64,000 bases of DNA from G963665495 sp963665495 (GTDB lineage Bacteria; Desulfobacterota; Desulfovibrionia; Desulfovibrionales; Desulfovibrionaceae), in NCBI GenBank assembly GCA_963665495.1, contig OY762289.1:6138001-6202000 (forward strand). The letters run 5' to 3'. The translations under genes and the position numbers were made by a program. The notes below the pieces were generated by a model. That model was not told the DNA's origin. It searched no databases and saw nothing but the letters and a program-made list of their open reading frames with translations. How positions within the stretch are numbered: position 1 is the first letter of the stretch; the number at the start of each line of letters is the position of its first letter. Below are positions 43,458 to 50,912 of this stretch, in pieces.

Positions 43458-44336
43458 ATGCGTATTGGTTTTATCGGCTTGGGAATTATGGGCAAGCCCA
43501 TGAGCAAGAATTTGATCAAGGCCGGATACGAGGTTGTCTGTTACAACCGTTCGCGTGCTAAAGTGGACGAAGTGGTTGCCGCGGGCGGTATCCCGGCGGA
43601 TTCCATCGCCGAGGTGGCTCAGAAGTGCGACGTCGTCATCACCATGCTGCCGGATTCGCCGGAGGTCAAGGAAGTGGCCCTGGGACCGGGAGGCATACTG
43701 GAAAACGCCGTATCGGGTTCCATACTCATCGACATGAGTTCCATTGCGCCGCTTGCGAGCCGGGAGATTAGCGAAAAGCTCGCGGCCAAGGGCATGCGGA
43801 TGATCGACGCGCCCGTCAGCGGCGGCGAAGCAGGAGCCATCAACGGAACGCTTTCTGTCATGGCCGGCGGTACGCAGGCCGATTTTGACGAGGTCAAACC
43901 GATTCTGGAAAAAATGGCCGCTTCGGTCGTCCGTGTGGGCGACATCGGCGCGGGCAACATCGCCAAGCTGGCCAACCAGACCATCGTGGCCGTGAATATC
44001 GCCGTGCTGGCCGAAGCCCTGACCCTGGCCGCCAAAGCCGGAGCCGATCCGGCAGTGGTTTTCCAGGCCATCCGCGGCGGCCTGGCCGGATCCAAGATCA
44101 TGGAGGCCAAGGCGCCCATGATGCTCGAACACAATATCAAGCCCGGCTTCAAGCTCGATCTGCATATCAAGGATCTGAAAAACGTGCAGGAAACCGGCCA
44201 CAGCATCAATCTGCCCATGCCCCTGGTGGCCCAGGTCATGGAAATGATGCAGAGCCTCAAGGTCGACGACCTGGGAGACGCGGACCACAGCGCACTCGTC
44301 CGCTTCTACGAAAAAATCTCCGGCGTTTCGCTGTAG
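43458..44336 (+). CDS. garR: Tartronate semialdehyde (2-hydroxy-3-oxopropionate) reductase
   Basis: 292 residues from the ATG at 43458 with GGGAGA upstream. Beta-hydroxyacid dehydrogenase: NAD(P)-binding GFIGLGIMGKPMSKNLIKAG, signature MIDAPVSGGEAGAINGTLSVMAGG (substrate), and catalytic Lys in GAGNIAKLANQTIVAVNIA. It reduces tartronate semialdehyde to glycerate. With hyi it forms a two-step route from hydroxypyruvate; no glyoxylate carboligase or glycerate kinase is adjacent. A strong hairpin follows. Confidence 0.93.
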   Translation: MRIGFIGLGIMGKPMSKNLIKAGYEVVCYNRSRAKVDEVVAAGGIPADSIAEVAQKCDVVITMLPDSPEVKEVALGPGGILENAVSGSILIDMSSIAPLASREISEKLAAKGMRMIDAPVSGGEAGAINGTLSVMAGGTQADFDEVKPILEKMAASVVRVGDIGAGNIAKLANQTIVAVNIAVLAEALTLAAKAGADPAVVFQAIRGGLAGSKIMEAKAPMMLEHNIKPGFKLDLHIKDLKNVQETGHSINLPMPLVAQVMEMMQSLKVDDLGDADHSALVRFYEKISGVSL

Positions 44337-44364
44337 GGATTGATAAGAAAAAGATGCCCCCGGC

Positions 44365-44400
44365 GTCCAGAGAACCTTTTTGAAAAAAGGTTCTCTGGAC
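44365..44400. terminator. Perfect palindromic terminator
   Basis: GTCCAGAGAACCTTTTT, GA, then the exact complement, with the T/A tract inside the stem. Closes hyi-garR; symmetrical, so it may act in both directions. Confidence 0.75.
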
Positions 44401-44597
44401 TCTTCCAAAACGTTTAGCTGGTAAACTAATAAAGTTTGTGCGTTGATTATGCCTGTAAGCGGCATGCGGGCATAGTGGGGATCAGTCAGGATGGGCAATA
44501 TCGAAAAACAGGCATCTTGGGTCGTAATTAATTGGTTTAATTCAATTTCAAAATCCGAAGGCCATTTTCGTACTGTCGCCGGCAAAAAGGGGACAGA

Positions 44598-44792
44598 GCC
44601 CCAACGGGGCGCAATACATAGAGCCCAGGGCAACGCCCTGGGTAATGCAAACAGAACGAAATAAGCCCTGAAAGGGCGGTATGGCAGGTAAACGTTCTTT
44701 CACCATACCGCCCTTTCAGGGCTCTTTAATGTTACGCGTACTGTTCCCCAGGGTCATGCCCCTGGGCTCTATGTATTGCGCCCCGTTGGGGC
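44598..44792. repeat. Dispersed palindromic repeat, copy B (complete)
   Basis: A 195-base imperfect inverted repeat. The outer hairpins are GCCCCAACGGGGC (44598-44610) and GCCCCGTTGGGGC (44780-44792), the next pair CCCAGGGCAACGCCCTGGG and CCCAGGGTCATGCCCCTGGG, and the centre a perfect 21-bp stem (44664-44684 with 44703-44723) around an 18-base loop. The rest of 44337-44909 shows no gene; the minus frame open across it is not coding. Confidence 0.9.
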
Positions 44793-44909
44793 TTGAAGCA
44801 ACTGGCGAACTTATGCGTGCCGCTCCATTTCAAGCACCTTGGAGCGACAAGTTTATGCAAATTCGTTTAGCAGGGTACGTGCTCCTCAGCCGGAGGCATT
44901 TTTTAATTG

Positions 44910-46085
44910 TTATGTCGTATATTCGCCGTTGATACGGACGTATTCGGCGGAGAGGTCGCAGCCCCAGACGGTTGCTTCGGCGGTACCGGTCTGCAGGCTG
45001 ACGTGAATACGTACGTTGTCTTCCTTGAGGACCTTTTCCACCCGGGCAAGTTCGGCGTCCGGGAGCTGATGCGGGTAGACCTCGATGCCGCCGAAGCGGA
45101 TGATGGTCTTTTCCTCCGTAATATCCAGTTCGTCCTCGCATTTGCCTACGGCCATGGCCACGCGTCCCCAGTTGGCGTCCGCGCCGTGCACGGCGGTTTT
45201 GACCAGCGGCGAATTGACGATGGCCTTGGCTACCCGTTTGGCCTGGCGGTAGTCACGGGCCTGGTCCACGCAGACTTCAATCAGCTTGGTGGCGCCTTCG
45301 CCGTCCCGGGCGATTTCCTTTGTCAGGTATTGGGCTACTTCCAGCAGTCCGGCTTCGAAGGCGGCAAGATCCACGGATCCGGCCTGGCCGTTGGCCAGGA
45401 TGGTGGCCGTGTCGCTGGTGGAGGTATCCGTGTCCACGCTGACGCAGTTGAAGGTTTTATCCATGACCCGGCGGAAAACAGCATCCAGGGTTTCGGCATC
45501 CAGTGCGGCGTCGGTGAAAAAGAAGGTCAGCAGGGTGGCCATGTTGGGCTCTATCATGCCGACGCCCTTGGCGATGCCCACAATGGACGCGTCGCCGACT
45601 TTGCTGCAGGCGTACTTCGGCACCGTATCCGTGGTCATGATGCCCTTGGCCGCATTGATGAAATCCGTATCCGTGGGATACTCGGCGAGTTTTTCGACAT
45701 GGAGCATGATGCGTTCCATGGGATAGTGGCGGCCGATGACGCCGGTGGAGGCGATAAGCACGTCGCCATCCGCGAAGCCCAACGCTTTTGCCACGCCGGA
45801 GCACACCGCCACGGCGTCCGCTTCGCCCTTGGGCCCGTTGGCCACGTTGGCGTTCTTGGAAATGGCGACGATGGCCTGCGCTCGGCCGTTGGCGAGATGC
45901 TTGCGGCTCAACAGCACGCTTGGGCCGGAAAAACGGCTCTGGGTGAACACGCCGGCGGCGCTGCAGGGAACATCGGAAAAAATACAGACAAAATCCTTGG
46001 TCTCGTCTTTTACCCCCACATTGAGCACAATGGTCTTGAATCCTTTGGGAACATGCGGGAGGGACTTTTCTATGGAATGCGACAT
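44910..46085 (-). CDS. argJ: Bifunctional glutamate N-acetyltransferase / amino-acid acetyltransferase ArgJ
   Basis: 391 residues with a GGAG site. The precursor self-cleaves before a Thr nucleophile in PNMATLLTFFFTDA (the ATLL step, about residue 187). Other signatures are SDVPCSAAGVFTQSRFSGPSV, IAISKNANVANGPKG, DTDTSTSDTATILANGQAG, EIARDGEGATKLIEV, AVHGADANWGRVAMAVG and the C-terminal EYVRINGEYTT. It makes N-acetylglutamate and recycles the acetyl group from N-acetylornithine in arginine synthesis. It stands alone here. Confidence 0.96.
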   Translation of the reverse strand: MSHSIEKSLPHVPKGFKTIVLNVGVKDETKDFVCIFSDVPCSAAGVFTQSRFSGPSVLLSRKHLANGRAQAIVAISKNANVANGPKGEADAVAVCSGVAKALGFADGDVLIASTGVIGRHYPMERIMLHVEKLAEYPTDTDFINAAKGIMTTDTVPKYACSKVGDASIVGIAKGVGMIEPNMATLLTFFFTDAALDAETLDAVFRRVMDKTFNCVSVDTDTSTSDTATILANGQAGSVDLAAFEAGLLEVAQYLTKEIARDGEGATKLIEVCVDQARDYRQAKRVAKAIVNSPLVKTAVHGADANWGRVAMAVGKCEDELDITEEKTIIRFGGIEVYPHQLPDAELARVEKVLKEDNVRIHVSLQTGTAEATVWGCDLSAEYVRINGEYTT

Positions 46086-46246
46086 GCCGAACTCCGGTTC
46101 TCTAGAAGATTATACGCACTAAAAAGCCCGTATAGTGTATGCCTGGAATGCATTGCAAGAAAAAAGACAGGGAAACGGGCGGAAAATAAAGGGTACACAT
46201 TCGCGTCCGTACGGGGTATGGGCAGGAAATCTTACAGGAGGTTTCC

Positions 46247-46756
46247 ATGAGAAATCAGAGCTATCTGCAAAAGATGCTGTTCATACTGCTGCTGGCATGC
46301 TGCCTGGGACTGACAGGCTGCGGCAATAACGACGCCGAAACCGTGGGTAAAGTGACGTCCAATTTTCGCCTGCTTACGCCCAGCGACAAGATTGTGATCG
46401 AGAAATTTCACGATCCGGACATCCCTGAGATTGTGCTGTACGTGACGCGCGCGGACCGTGGCGGCGTCAAGGGCGCTCTGGGACTGGCCGAGGATAAGTC
46501 CGACGCGTCCATTGCGGCACGACTGGTCCGGCCGCTCTCCGGACCCATACCAGACGCGGTCAAGAAAAACGACGGCAAGGAAGTTTTCGAGCGTTCGCAG
46601 TCCTTGATCTTCAAACGATTGATGGTCCGGCGTTTTTACGACGAGGAAAACAATGTGGTCGTCTACATCACCCATACGCGCGAAGTGGTGGCCGGAGGCT
46701 ACAAGAACTCCATTTCAGTGGTGCCCCTGGGCATGCCGTTGCTGCCGGAAAAGTAG
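46247..46756 (+). CDS. creA: CreA family lipoprotein
   Basis: 169 residues with an AGGAGG site. Lipoprotein signal: MLFILLLACCLGLTGCGNN, lipobox LTGC. The mature part matches CreA: ETVGKVTSNFRLLTPSDKIVIEKFHDPDIPEIVLYVTRADRGGVKGALGLAEDKSDASIAARLVRP, FERSQSLIFKRLMVRRFYDEENNVVVYITHT. Function unknown in all bacteria. The stop is 14 bases from the stop of the convergent receiver gene. Confidence 0.9.
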   Translation: MRNQSYLQKMLFILLLACCLGLTGCGNNDAETVGKVTSNFRLLTPSDKIVIEKFHDPDIPEIVLYVTRADRGGVKGALGLAEDKSDASIAARLVRPLSGPIPDAVKKNDGKEVFERSQSLIFKRLMVRRFYDEENNVVVYITHTREVVAGGYKNSISVVPLGMPLLPEK

Positions 46757-46770
46757 GCCGGCTGAAGCCT

Positions 46771-47181
46771 TCAGGCTTCACTTTTAGCGTTTGCGGATTG
46801 TGTGAGCATGCGGATCAGAAAATCGCGCAGGGTGTCGATATCGCCGCTGCGGCTTACGGTGCCCCAGGTGAGGTCCGCCAGCGGAGGGAATTCCTGGCCG
46901 CCGAAGCTGTGGATCAGCAGCAGGCATTGGGCGACGACCTGCCGCAGGCGGCGCAGCCAGATGGTATCGTCCAGTCCGGGAAGATCCGGGTCCAGCAGAA
47001 CTACCCGGCGGGCAGGGCCTTGCTCCAGTTCCTGGCACAACTCGGCGGCGCTGGCCAGCGTCACCAGCGCGAAACCTTCGCGCCGCAACTCTCTGCTCAG
47101 CAATTTACGGATGTTTCGCGTACGTTCCGCTATGATCAGAGGGGGAGGCGGTTGATCCGCCCAGAATACGGTTTCCGACAT
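46771..47181 (-). CDS. Degenerate receiver-domain protein
   Basis: 136 residues. It keeps the receiver fold and the phospho-acceptor region VVLLDPDLPGLDD, but the acidic pair at the start is replaced (IIAERTRNIRK) and the conserved Lys after the Thr/Ser is missing (GTVSRSGDIDTL). No output domain. It is the last gene of the operon headed by the kinase at 50336. It may bind partners without being phosphorylated, or act as a phosphate sink. Confidence 0.75.
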   Translation of the reverse strand: MSETVFWADQPPPPLIIAERTRNIRKLLSRELRREGFALVTLASAAELCQELEQGPARRVVLLDPDLPGLDDTIWLRRLRQVVAQCLLLIHSFGGQEFPPLADLTWGTVSRSGDIDTLRDFLIRMLTQSANAKSEA

Positions 47182-47241
47182 AAACGCCCTCGCTGAGCGA
47201 AACCGGAGGAGGCACAGCCCCCTCCGGTATGCTGGTTCCAG

Positions 47242-47685
47242 TTATTTTTTTTCTTTCATCATCTCCTTGGCCCCTTCCGCATCGCCCGCTTCAGCCATGG
47301 CAACGCCGGCCATGGTATCTTCCAGCTTTTTGGGCAGAGATTTGATGAAATCCCAGAAGCTGTTCATCTCGCCTTTTTCAAAATAAATGGCTTCCATGCC
47401 TTCGGTGGCTTCTTTGACCTTGGCGTCGCCGTAGCCGGTCAGCAGCACGGTTTTGAGATTGTGATGGACTTCCTTGAGCTTTGCGATGCAGACCAGGCCG
47501 TCCATTCCGGGCATTTTCAAATCCACGATGGCGGCATGGATGATGTTGTTCTTGGCAATTTCCAGGGCTTCCTCGCCGCTGGCGGCCAGCAGGGTATTGA
47601 ATCCTTTCAATTGCATGCGCTCATCCAGGTTGTCCAAAAAACTCTGCTCGTCATCTACCAAGAGTATCGTAAGCTGGTTGTCCAT
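47242..47685 (-). CDS. Stand-alone response regulator receiver with C-terminal tail
   Basis: 147 residues from the ATG at 47685 with GGAGG upstream. Receiver residues are DDE (11-13), the acceptor Asp in AIVDLKMPGMDGL (about D55) and Thr in VLLTGYGD. The usual Lys (KP) is altered: IYFEKGEMNSFWDF. A tail of about 30 residues rich in Ala, Glu and Lys (GVAMAEAGDAEGAKEMMKEKK) follows instead of an output domain. Member of the receiver array downstream of the kinase at 50336. Confidence 0.88.
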   Translation of the reverse strand: MDNQLTILLVDDEQSFLDNLDERMQLKGFNTLLAASGEEALEIAKNNIIHAAIVDLKMPGMDGLVCIAKLKEVHHNLKTVLLTGYGDAKVKEATEGMEAIYFEKGEMNSFWDFIKSLPKKLEDTMAGVAMAEAGDAEGAKEMMKEKK

Positions 47686-47723
47686 AAATTCCTCCATGTT
47701 ATGTTGGTCGTCAGGCGCCTGGG

Positions 47724-48095
47724 TCAGCAGGACGCCGTTGTTTCCTGAAGCAAAGTGACCAAAGTGCCGATATCCACAGGTTTCTGCAGATAGTTTTTCG
47801 CCCCGCTGGCCAGGGCTTCGTCCCGTTCCATGTCCGAGCCGTGTCCGGTGAGCATGATCACTGCTAGCTCGGGCTGTCGCCGCAGGCTTTTTCGCAGGAC
47901 CTCCAGTCCGCTCATCCCAGGCATTTTCAGGTCCAGGAGCATTACCTGCGGCTGGCACTCTGCCAGTTTCTGCAAAGCGCTTTCTCCGTCCAGCGCGAAG
48001 GAGGCGTCGAATCCCCGCAACTCCAACCGTTCGGCAAGGGTTTCAACAAAATCCGCCTCGTCATCCACAAGCAAGACTCGAATCGCATCGGTCAT
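47724..48095 (-). CDS. Stand-alone response regulator receiver
   Basis: 123 residues. All key residues are present: VDDEADF (acidic pair), LLDLKMPGMSGLEVL (acceptor Asp about 53), MLTGHGS, and Lys in YLQKPVDIGTL. No output domain. The ATG overlaps the stop of the kinase-like gene (ATGA), which suggests that the two proteins meet in fixed ratio. Confidence 0.93.
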   Translation of the reverse strand: MTDAIRVLLVDDEADFVETLAERLELRGFDASFALDGESALQKLAECQPQVMLLDLKMPGMSGLEVLRKSLRRQPELAVIMLTGHGSDMERDEALASGAKNYLQKPVDIGTLVTLLQETTASC

Positions 48096-48730
48096 GTCCG
48101 GCTCCCTGTCAGTGTAACGCGTACGCGTTGGTTCTCGGCCCGGATCTCCAGGCCTGCAGCCTCTGCCAGTTCTTCCATGTCCGGAGTGAACGTTTGCGGA
48201 AAATCCACTCCGTAAAATTCCAGTGTCGTTGTGCCGTCAATGGTCTCCGCCGCAAGGGTGGAATCGGGTGCCGCCGTTTCCAGCGCCCATTCCAGCAGAG
48301 CCAGAATGGCTGCCAGGCAGAGCTGCGGATCCGCCGGCAGGGATAGGCCCGTTGTTCCGGGCTGCTGAAAGGCTACCTTGCCCTGGTTGGCGCGCCTGGC
48401 CGTGAGCCGCATGGCCAGGGCTGCGGTTTCGCCGATATCCGTCAGAGGGAGCTGGGGCTCCAGGCGCGTGTCCGGAAAATGGGCCAGCCTGTTCATGTCC
48501 GTGGTCAGCCGGTGCCCCCGGGCGACTTGTTCCTTGATGGAGAGCAGAGCCTTGTTGAAACGCTTGCTCATATTCTCCGGCAAAGAGCAGTTCTGCTCCT
48601 CGGCTATTTCCAGAATGTCCTCCATCAGCCCGGCGCCTTCGCCCGAAATGGCCAGGACGTTTTTCAGTTCGTGGCTCATGGCCGCCAGGGCATGCCCCAG
48701 GAGCATGCTTTCCGAAATGGGAACCCGCAT
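48092..48730 (-). CDS. Kinase-like protein without ATP-binding boxes, candidate phosphotransferase
   Basis: 212 residues. The ATG at 48730 is six bases from GGAG; an earlier ATG overlaps that site. Residues 8-85 form a HisKA-type dimerisation helix with the phospho-His in MSHELKN (about H20). The second half keeps only traces of a kinase ATPase fold (CLAAILALLEWALETAAP in place of the N box) and lacks the G1, F and G2 boxes. The layout recalls ChpT-type histidine phosphotransferases. I infer a role passing phosphate between receivers; a bare degraded kinase is the alternative. It lies between a full kinase and a receiver gene. Confidence 0.72.
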   Translation of the reverse strand: MRVPISESMLLGHALAAMSHELKNVLAISGEGAGLMEDILEIAEEQNCSLPENMSKRFNKALLSIKEQVARGHRLTTDMNRLAHFPDTRLEPQLPLTDIGETAALAMRLTARRANQGKVAFQQPGTTGLSLPADPQLCLAAILALLEWALETAAPDSTLAAETIDGTTTLEFYGVDFPQTFTPDMEELAEAAGLEIRAENQRVRVTLTGSRT

Positions 48731-48743
48731 TGTCATCTCCGAT

Positions 48744-50336
48744 TCAATGGCTGGTTATGGTGTTGTACGCGCCGGTCTGCGCGGCGACGGGCGCATGCAG
48801 GGGCAGGCGCACGGTGAATTGCGTGCCTTGGCCTTCTTCGCTGCTGACTTCGATTGCGCCGCCAAGCTTGTTGACGATGCCGTAGGTGATGGACAGGCCC
48901 AGGCCCGTGCCTTTTTCCCCTTTGGTGGAGAAAAAAGGTTCGAAAATGTGAGCCAGCACGTCGCGGGACATGCCCGTGCCGTTGTCTTCCACTTCCACGA
49001 CGATCATATCCTTTTCCAACCGCGTGCCCAGGCGGATGCGGCCGTTGTCGCTGACGGCGGCCATGGCGTTGTTGAGCAGGTTCATGAAGACCTGCTGCAA
49101 CTGGCCCCGGTCGCTTTCTATCGAGGGCAGGCCGTCCGTCAGATCCTGGACGAGCTTTATATTGCGGAACAGGGCCTCGCGTTCGAGGAATCCCAGCACT
49201 TCGCGCAGCACTTCATTGATATCCAGTTCCATGGTCCGGACTTCCATCCGCCGGGCAAAGCCCAGCAGCCGATGGGTCACGGCCCGGCAGCGGTCCACCG
49301 CATGCAGGATCGAATCGCTCAAGGCTTCGAATCGCTGGGCCTTGGGCATGTCGGGCATGGCCAGGACCAGGTCTTTCATCAGTCCGGATTTTTCCGCGAT
49401 GATAGCCAGCGGATTGTTGATTTCATGGGCAACGCCCGCGGCCAGACGGCCGATGGAGGAAAGTTTTTGCACGTGTTCGATTTCCTGCAGGGCGAACTGC
49501 CGGCTTTTATCCGCCTCTTCCAGGCGGAGGCGTACGCGGGAAATCAGCATGCCGTTCAGCACCACGGCGAGCACGGCACATCCCAGACCGCCAAACAGGA
49601 TGCCTTTACCCTGCGTGTAAAGCAGGGTGTAAATATCAGGTTCCTGCAACCGCATGCCTATGGTGAAAGGAAAATCCTGGAGCGGTGTCTCCGTCCGGAC
49701 CCAGAATTCGTCCGTCGTATCGTCCGCAGAGGAACCACCCTTGCTCCAGCGGGCCGCATCGCCAAAGCCGCTAATGGCCTCGCGCGAGCGGTTCAGCAGC
49801 ATTGCGCCCGGTTCCAGACCGGCGCGTTTCAGGACCGCCAGAAGGTCTTCGGGCGAAAGCTCGGCCAGGATAACCCGCGTAGGCTGGCCGGGAAAATCCG
49901 CTGCCGCGAAAACAAGGGTGGCATTGTCGTTGGAGTTGCGCTGTACAATGGCTGCCCCGACACCGCGGGCCTGGCGAAAGGCTTTATTGCGTACGTGGTC
50001 CGCGGGCGGCTCGGAAAGGGGGTGCAGCGTGAGGCTTGTTTCCTGTGAAAGTCCGGGCAGCACCGCCGGATCTGTCCAGTTGTGCTGGGCGGCAGTGCTC
50101 AGGGTGTCTAGAATTCTCCGGAATTCAACGGCGGTATGGGCAGCCAGAAGTTCGGTCCGGATTTCCTGCGTATGCTGGAGATCGGCGCGCGCCTGGTTCA
50201 CCACGGTCCTGGCCCCGATCCAGGTCATGATGGCGATCACGGCCAGAGGAAGCAGAATAATTACCGCAGCCCAACGTCCGGCCTTGAATTGAGGTCCGAC
50301 GTTATATACGGGTCCGGCGGAAGTTGGGGTCGACAT
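48744..50336 (-). CDS. Membrane sensor histidine kinase
   Basis: 530 residues from the ATG at 50336 with AAGGAG ten bases upstream. Helices near 24-42 and 243-262 flank a periplasmic sensor region of about 200 residues. HisKA has the phospho-His in VAHEINNPLAIIAEKSG (about 318), N box FMNLLNNAMAAV, G1 VEDNGTGM, F box FEPFFSTKGEKGTGLGLSI (with G2). It heads the operon with the kinase-like protein and three receivers. A sigma54 promoter lies 35-50 bases upstream. Confidence 0.93.
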   Translation of the reverse strand: MSTPTSAGPVYNVGPQFKAGRWAAVIILLPLAVIAIMTWIGARTVVNQARADLQHTQEIRTELLAAHTAVEFRRILDTLSTAAQHNWTDPAVLPGLSQETSLTLHPLSEPPADHVRNKAFRQARGVGAAIVQRNSNDNATLVFAAADFPGQPTRVILAELSPEDLLAVLKRAGLEPGAMLLNRSREAISGFGDAARWSKGGSSADDTTDEFWVRTETPLQDFPFTIGMRLQEPDIYTLLYTQGKGILFGGLGCAVLAVVLNGMLISRVRLRLEEADKSRQFALQEIEHVQKLSSIGRLAAGVAHEINNPLAIIAEKSGLMKDLVLAMPDMPKAQRFEALSDSILHAVDRCRAVTHRLLGFARRMEVRTMELDINEVLREVLGFLEREALFRNIKLVQDLTDGLPSIESDRGQLQQVFMNLLNNAMAAVSDNGRIRLGTRLEKDMIVVEVEDNGTGMSRDVLAHIFEPFFSTKGEKGTGLGLSITYGIVNKLGGAIEVSSEEGQGTQFTVRLPLHAPVAAQTGAYNTITSH

Positions 50337-50370
50337 GATACATTTTCTCCTTTGCTCTCTTACTGGCAAA

Positions 50371-50386
50371 AGCGAAAACAGTGCCA
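50371..50386 (-). promoter_or_regulatory. Sigma54 (-24/-12) promoter of the kinase-receiver operon
   Basis: On the minus strand TGGCACTGTTTTCGCT: the -24 element TGGCAC is perfect and GG is separated from GC by ten bases as required; the -12 reads TCGCT against TTGCW. The predicted start is near 50360, leaving a leader of about 24 bases that holds the ribosome site. Confidence 0.72.
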
Positions 50387-50414
50387 AAATTCACAAAAGT
50401 AAAAGTCCTAAAAA

Positions 50415-50485
50415 ACAGTATGTTATAAGTGAGAAGCATCGACAGAAAAACTTTCTGCCGTCAGCATTCTTTACACCTTGTCAAA
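50415..50485 (-). promoter_or_regulatory. Candidate activator sites upstream of the sigma54 promoter
   Basis: TTTACACCTTGTCAAA at 50470-50485 shares the pattern TTTACA-N3-TGT-N-AAA with the dyad at 58355. A second, weaker site ACAGTATGT (50415-50423) matches the core ACAGTCTGT of that dyad in eight of nine bases. They lie about 117 and 59 bases upstream of the predicted start. Confidence 0.5.
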
Positions 50486-50529
50486 TGGGGCGGCTGTTGC
50501 TGTCGGGAAAACGATTTCAGGAGGTAAGC

Positions 50530-50688
50530 ATGTTGTTTTCCAATAAAACGACGGAGAAAACAGACAGGCGTACGAAAGCCAAAGAACCGCGTACGCGGGG
50601 GATGTTTTTCAGCAAAAGGGGGCAAAGCCCCCAACGTGGCGAAATGAATGAGGCCCTGCGTCATGCTCCGGGGGAGGAGTTCGTGTGA
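50530..50688 (+). pseudogene. Small basic ORF running into repeat copy C
   Basis: 52 residues from an ATG with CAGGAGG upstream, a strong ribosome site. The first 24 residues are basic and polar (MLFSNKTTEKTDRRTKAKEP...). From about residue 28 the frame is made of repeat sequence, so the original C-terminus may have been replaced when the repeat arrived. It could also be a chance frame. It lies on the opposite strand to both flanking operons. Confidence 0.35.
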
Positions 50689-50822
50689 AATTGGGAGTCC
50701 TGAAAAGGCGTTATTGTAAATAAATATTTCTCAGCCATACCGCCCTTTCAGGGCTTATTTCGTTATGACTTTTTTAACCCAGGGCGTTGCCCTGGGCTCT
50801 ATTTATTTCGCCCCGTTGGGGC
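50627..50822. repeat. Dispersed palindromic repeat, copy C (left arm decayed)
   Basis: The right half is intact: CCATACCGCCCTTTCAGGGCT (50735 onward), CCCAGGGCGTTGCCCTGGG, and GCCCCGTTGGGGC (50810-50822). The left half survives as GCCCCCAACGTGGC (50627-50640) and a blurred CCTGAAAAGGCG. The remainder of 50689-50912 holds no gene. Confidence 0.82.
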
Positions 50823-50912
50823 TTACAATAACTAACGAAGCTATAGTTTTTACTTTCTAACACCTTGAAATGACATGTTTAGGGCATGTCAATGTTGGAA
50901 TCTGAAATAGCA

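Noticed and set aside
43311..44633. Open minus-strand frame of 440 codons across garR and repeat copy B
   Set aside because: It crosses a terminator palindrome and the dispersed repeat, has no ribosome site, and the opposite strand encodes a clear reductase.
44681..44932. Short plus-strand frame of 83 codons
   Set aside because: Made almost entirely of repeat copy B.
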